Positions 60,918-64,000 of a stretch of 64,000 nt of DNA are shown here, one piece after another. The position numbers were made by a program, and so were the translations under genes. Position 1 is the stretch's first letter. Each line of letters begins with the position of its first letter. Source of the stretch: Clostridiaceae bacterium Marseille-Q4145 (GTDB lineage: Bacteria > Bacillota > Clostridia > Lachnospirales > Lachnospiraceae); NCBI GenBank assembly GCA_018223365.1, contig JAGTTP010000001.1, forward strand, positions 496,001 through 560,000, written 5' to 3'. Below the pieces are notes generated by a model. That model was not told the origin of the DNA. It was given only the letters and a program-made list of their open reading frames with translations, and did no database searches.

Positions 60918-62141
60918 TTAAAAACGGATTTCTTTTCCTTCTTTTCTCCACTGTCTAAACTCTGCAGATGCAGATAACAGCAGGTCAGATGAGGAATTCA
61001 GTGCGGTTTCCACAGAGTCCTGAATAACTCCGATGATAAATCCGACACCAACTACCTGCATGGCAATATCATTCGGAATACCGAACAGTGAGCATGCCAT
61101 CGGAATCAGAAGCAGGGAACCGCCTGCCACACCAGATGCTCCGCAGGCAGCCAAGGTTGCCAGCACACTCAAAATAACTGCACTCGGAATATCCACCGCA
61201 ATTCCCAGCGTATGAGCAGTTGCCAGTGCCATAACGGTAATCGTAATAGCTGCACCATCCATATTGATGGTTGCTCCCAGCGGGATTGTTACGGAGTAAG
61301 TATCTTTATCAAGTCCCATCTCCTCGCATGCTTCCATATTAATCGGGATATTTGCTGCAGAGCTTCTGGTAAAGAATGCCGTGATTGCACTCTTCTTCAG
61401 GCATCTGAAAATAAGCGGAAACGGATTCTGACGGATACACCAGAATACCAGAACCGGATTGCTGACAAAATAAATAAACAGCATGGAACCTACCAGTACC
61501 AGCAACAGTTTTCCATATTCGGTAAAAATGGAAAGTCCGTTGGTAGATACCGTGTTAAATACCAGTCCCATAATACCAAACGGTGCAAAGCTGACGATCC
61601 AGGTAACAACTTTTGAAAGGCCATTGGAAATGTCATCGAACATTTTCTTGGTCTCTTCTTTTGCTCCTCTTAAGCCGATTCCAAACAAAACAGCCCATGC
61701 AAGGATACCAATATAATTTGCATTGATAATAGAAGCTACTGGATTACTGACAATGTTCATCAACAGGGATTTCATCACTTCTGCGATTCCCTGCGGTGCA
61801 GACAGGTCCGTTGCTGCATCTGCCAGAGTCAGGGTTACCGGAAATGCAAAGGATGCAATCACCGCAACCAGCGCTGCCAGAAATGTGCTGAACATATACA
61901 GAATAATAACGGTTTTAATGACACCTCCGTGGCTTTTTCCGGAGTGGCATAAGGAACTGATAATCAGGAAAAATACAAGGAGCGGCGCAACCGCTTTCAA
62001 TGCTCCAACAAATACATCTCCAAACAATGCGATTCCAGTTGCGGATGGGCATGCCATCCCAAGGACAGCACCAAGAACCAGGCCTGCCACGATTCGTTTT
62101 ACCAGGCTTACACTGGTCCATGCTTCGTAAATCTTCTTCAT
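60918..62141 (-). CDS. sstT: Serine/threonine:sodium symporter SstT
   Basis: About 407 residues of the dicarboxylate/amino-acid:cation symporter family. MKKIYEAWTSVSLVKRIVAGLVLGAVLG (in parts) opens as in SstT; hallmarks AFFTRSSAANIPINMEACEE and TIPLGATINMDGAAITITVMALATAHTLGI form the substrate and sodium sites. It imports serine and threonine. The frame is open 99 codons further upstream, but the ATG at 62141 with AAGAAGAG and family length fits. Stops 135 bases before the guaA start region. Confidence 0.92.
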   Translation of the reverse strand: MKKIYEAWTSVSLVKRIVAGLVLGAVLGMACPSATGIALFGDVFVGALKAVAPLLVFFLIISSLCHSGKSHGGVIKTVIILYMFSTFLAALVAVIASFAFPVTLTLADAATDLSAPQGIAEVMKSLLMNIVSNPVASIINANYIGILAWAVLFGIGLRGAKEETKKMFDDISNGLSKVVTWIVSFAPFGIMGLVFNTVSTNGLSIFTEYGKLLLVLVGSMLFIYFVSNPVLVFWCIRQNPFPLIFRCLKKSAITAFFTRSSAANIPINMEACEEMGLDKDTYSVTIPLGATINMDGAAITITVMALATAHTLGIAVDIPSAVILSVLATLAACGASGVAGGSLLLIPMACSLFGIPNDIAMQVVGVGFIIGVIQDSVETALNSSSDLLLSASAEFRQWRKEGKEIRF

Positions 62142-62324
62142 AACGACTCTTCTTTCTCTCTTGTATTCCGCTATTTGTTCACGCGGATATTTCAAGTATA
62201 CACAATAGCGTTTAAAAGTACAAATGTTTTTTTCTCGCGGACACTTCTGTATAAAATGTCTTTCTGTAATACTCCTTATTCCCTCTGCATAAATTGTAAA
62301 AACAGTTAAATCCGGGAGTTTTCT

Positions 62325-62579
62325 TTGAAAGAATATATTGAAGAGCGAGCTGTGGCCATCGCCAATTATATTATTGCCAACAATGCCACTGTACGGCAGA
62401 CTGCCCTGAATTTCGGAGTGAGCAAATCCACGGTTCACAAAGACTGCGTGGAACGTATGAACGAAATCAATGCCTCGCTGGCCGCTGAAGTCCGTAAAGT
62501 GCTGGACATCAACAAATCAGAACGCCATATTCGGGGCGGACTTGCTACAAGGAAAAAATATCTTCAAAAAAAGTATTGA
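62325..62579 (+). CDS. spoIIID: Stage III sporulation transcriptional regulator SpoIIID
   Basis: An 84-residue DNA-binding protein: IEERAVAIANYIIANNATVR, QTALNFGVSKSTVHKDCVERM (helix-turn-helix) and the basic end ERHIRGGLATRKKYLQKKY. SpoIIID acts in the mother cell after engulfment. The start is a TTG with GGGAG seven bases upstream. Its presence implies a spore-forming lineage. Confidence 0.92.
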   Translation: MKEYIEERAVAIANYIIANNATVRQTALNFGVSKSTVHKDCVERMNEINASLAAEVRKVLDINKSERHIRGGLATRKKYLQKKY

Positions 62580-62605
62580 CATTTTTATAGAAATAGCTAT
62601 ATAAT
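62576..62605 (+). promoter_or_regulatory. Promoter of the tRNA pair
   Basis: TTGACA (62576-62581), 18-base spacer, TATAAT (62600-62605). The -35 overlaps the stop of spoIIID. Confidence 0.88.
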
Positions 62606-62646
62606 ATACAAGCAGTCTTGATTGAGCACATTGAGATTGCTTGCAT

Positions 62647-62719
62647 GGGGTCTTAGCTCAGCTGGGAGAGCATCTGCCTTACAAGCAGAGGGTCATAGGT
62701 TCGAGCCCTATAGGCCCCA
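62647..62719 (+). tRNA. tRNA-Val (TAC)
   Basis: 73 bases, acceptor GGGGTCT/AGGCCCC, D-arm TAGCTCAGCTGGGAGAGCA, anticodon loop CTTACAA with anticodon TAC, T-loop TTCGAGC. CCA is not encoded in full after the discriminator A. Confidence 0.95.
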
Positions 62720-62739
62720 TCATTTATGCAATTTCATAT

Positions 62740-62813
62740 GGCGAGATAGCTCAGTTGGCTAGAGCACACGGTTCATACCCGTGGTGTCGAGGGTTCGAAT
62801 CCCCCTCTCGCTA
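62740..62813 (+). tRNA. tRNA-Met (CAT), elongator type
   Basis: 74 bases, acceptor GGCGAGA/TCTCGCT, TAGCTCAGTTGGCTAGAGCA D-arm, anticodon loop TTCATAC (CAT), T-loop TTCGAAT. The first base pair G-T and the absence of the initiator GGG/CCC anticodon stem indicate the elongator. CCA not encoded. Confidence 0.93.
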
Positions 62814-62817
62814 CTAA

Positions 62818-62851
62818 GAAGACCGAAAGCAGTTTGCTTCCGGTCTTTTTC
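62818..62851. terminator. Terminator of the tRNA operon (bidirectional)
   Basis: GACCGAAAGCA and TGCTTCCGGTC pair with one bulge; T-run follows on the plus strand, A-run before it for the converging gene. Confidence 0.85.
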
Positions 62852-62865
62852 GTTTCTCTAAGTAT

Positions 62866-64000
62866 TTAAAGGTCACTGCATTCCAGCACTTCTTTTTTCC
62901 TTATAAATTCACTGTACTGAAGTCCCCTGCCATCAAGCTCCATCTCTCCCACCTGATTGTCATAAGGATCTGCCCTCCAGCCATCCTTAGATACATCAAA
63001 ATCTGCCTGAAATTCCGTGTTGGCCGTCATCCGGTAAGGATCCAGATTTCCAAAATAATGAACTCTGCGTTTTTCATCTCCGCGCTGTGCTGCGTCTCCT
63101 CCATAGGAAACATCTGCATAAAGCCAGCCGTAAGGTTCCACATAAAATCTTGCCCAGTCATGGGCACCGCAAAAGCCCGGCTCGGCTGCCCAGCCGCTCT
63201 CCCATTTTGCCGGAATGCCGGCACACCGGCACAGGGTAATAAATAACAGCGTCTGTACGCCACAGTCTCCAGTCAGATTTCTGGCACAGTTTTCCGCAAT
63301 GGATTCCTGGCTGAAATAGGCTGGCATAAAGGAATACCGAACTTTCATTGTCACAAAATCATAAAACCGTCTTGCTTTTTCAAGAGGCGTCTCTGCACCA
63401 TCTCCAAGCGTCCGCATCAATTCACGAATATAGGGCGTAAACAGAATATGTGGTGCCTGTTCCCGAAGCCATTGTTTTTCTGACTCCGGTACGAAAACAG
63501 ACGTTTTTTCCGGATTTGCGAACAATTCTTTATAAACTGCTGTTCTTATATAGGAAAATTCTACTTCAAAGGGGTGATTTTTCTCCATAGTTTCTTCCCA
63601 GAATACCACTCTTTGCGGTGCATTTTCAGGAGAAATATACATGGGAACCGGTGTCACTTTTTCAATACGAATTTCCGTCTGGGAATCGCAGGCACAGGGA
63701 ATGGGAAGATAAGCCCGCACTACCGCTCCTTTTCGAAAACCCTCATCCTTTAACTGCACTGAGGATCTGCAGTAAAAACGTTTTTCTGCTTTTCCATCCC
63801 GGTGCATAGCCTCTATCGCTTCCTGAAAATACCGTCCATTTCGAGGAGCGGTCTCTTTTCCGGCCCGTCCGGCCATCTCCGGATCGGTCCTGCATAGATT
63901 TTCAAAGAACCGGTCAAAATACCGCTTTTCTCCATTCTGATAGATCCAGCGGATCCGAAACTTCCGTTCCAGCTGATCAAATTCTTCCTCCGAAAAATCA
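62866..64000 (-). CDS. Transglutaminase-like protein (5' end outside the window)
   Basis: The frame is open to the window edge: codons upstream of the internal ATG at 63876 read DFSEEEFDQLERKFRIRWIY and YFDRFFENLCRTDPE, clearly coding. The transglutaminase core has catalytic Cys in LTGDCGVQTLLF, His in CGAHDWARFYVEP and Asp in LYADVSYGG. Bacterial members act as cysteine proteases or crosslinking enzymes; no signal is visible because the N terminus is missing. It ends near the tRNA terminator. Confidence 0.85.
   Translation of the reverse strand, partial: DFSEEEFDQLERKFRIRWIYQNGEKRYFDRFFENLCRTDPEMAGRAGKETAPRNGRYFQEAIEAMHRDGKAEKRFYCRSSVQLKDEGFRKGAVVRAYLPIPCACDSQTEIRIEKVTPVPMYISPENAPQRVVFWEETMEKNHPFEVEFSYIRTAVYKELFANPEKTSVFVPESEKQWLREQAPHILFTPYIRELMRTLGDGAETPLEKARRFYDFVTMKVRYSFMPAYFSQESIAENCARNLTGDCGVQTLLFITLCRCAGIPAKWESGWAAEPGFCGAHDWARFYVEPYGWLYADVSYGGDAAQRGDEKRRVHYFGNLDPYRMTANTEFQADFDVSKDGWRADPYDNQVGEMELDGRGLQYSEFIRKKEVLECSDL

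Overview
The window looks like a chromosomal segment of an anaerobic, spore-forming Firmicute of the family Lachnospiraceae, most like Blautia. The reasons are a SpoIIID-type sporulation regulator, strong AGGAGG ribosome binding sites, many small lipoproteins, BspA-type and Ig-like surface proteins, and high density of IS/ICE debris. Genus is inference; no rRNA is present.

Layout. 1-6.1 kb: end of a Lys/Ala-rich protein, a zinc-ribbon protein, a metallophosphoesterase, cobinamide amidohydrolase cbiZ, a RhuM remnant, a yaaA-bcp operon, and a cobalamin-type riboswitch whose downstream gene has decayed. 6.1-9.0 kb: a TIM-barrel isomerase, a Rpn-type nuclease protein and a GC-rich cluster of dispersed and tandem repeats. 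9.0-16.9 kb: an LRR protein, a surface-protein pseudogene cut by a truncated group II intron, a PDDEXK nuclease, an IS200/IS605 element (tnpA+tnpB) and a minimal Phd-like antitoxin. 17-21.3 kb: P-loop kinase plus FGGY kinase, an ECF sigma/anti-sigma pair and an HD hydrolase.

21.4-43.6 kb is the most coherent region. An eleven-gene minus-strand operon (33315 to 21404) encodes an SPFH scaffold, zinc-ribbon membrane proteins, a TPM-domain protein and several lipoproteins. It resembles an enlarged version of the Bacillus YdjG-YdjH-YdjI envelope-stress module, without PspA. Next come a membrane-anchored LuxR-type regulator with an extracytoplasmic sensor, its adjacent solute-binding lipoprotein, a 1184-residue secreted repeat protein, a beta-helix lipoprotein and a 5'-nucleotidase-like phosphatase. 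The promoters of the SPFH operon, the large secreted protein and the beta-helix lipoprotein share the same long TTGGAA/TTCCAA operator architecture. I propose that they form one local regulon controlled by the transmembrane LuxR protein.

43.7-47.6 kb: a PTS IID remnant, a tightly coupled small operon (32-aa peptide, DUF4869-like protein, mini P-loop ATPase, TOPRIM-like protein) that could be a defence or conflict cassette, an MFS/UMF1 transporter and a GNAT acetyltransferase.

47.65-59.23 kb: an 11.6-kb integrated island bounded by a 20-bp direct repeat. One copy is the 3' end of guaA. The other sits in a displaced guaA-like tail just before a terminator. The island has a tyrosine integrase, MobC-like and RHH proteins, a Rep-like winged-helix protein with iteron-like repeats, an Xis-like protein, two XRE regulators, an FRG-domain protein and three nested IS3-family copies. 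59.2-64 kb returns to housekeeping genes: guaA, sstT, spoIIID, tRNA-Val, tRNA-Met and a transglutaminase-like gene running off the edge.
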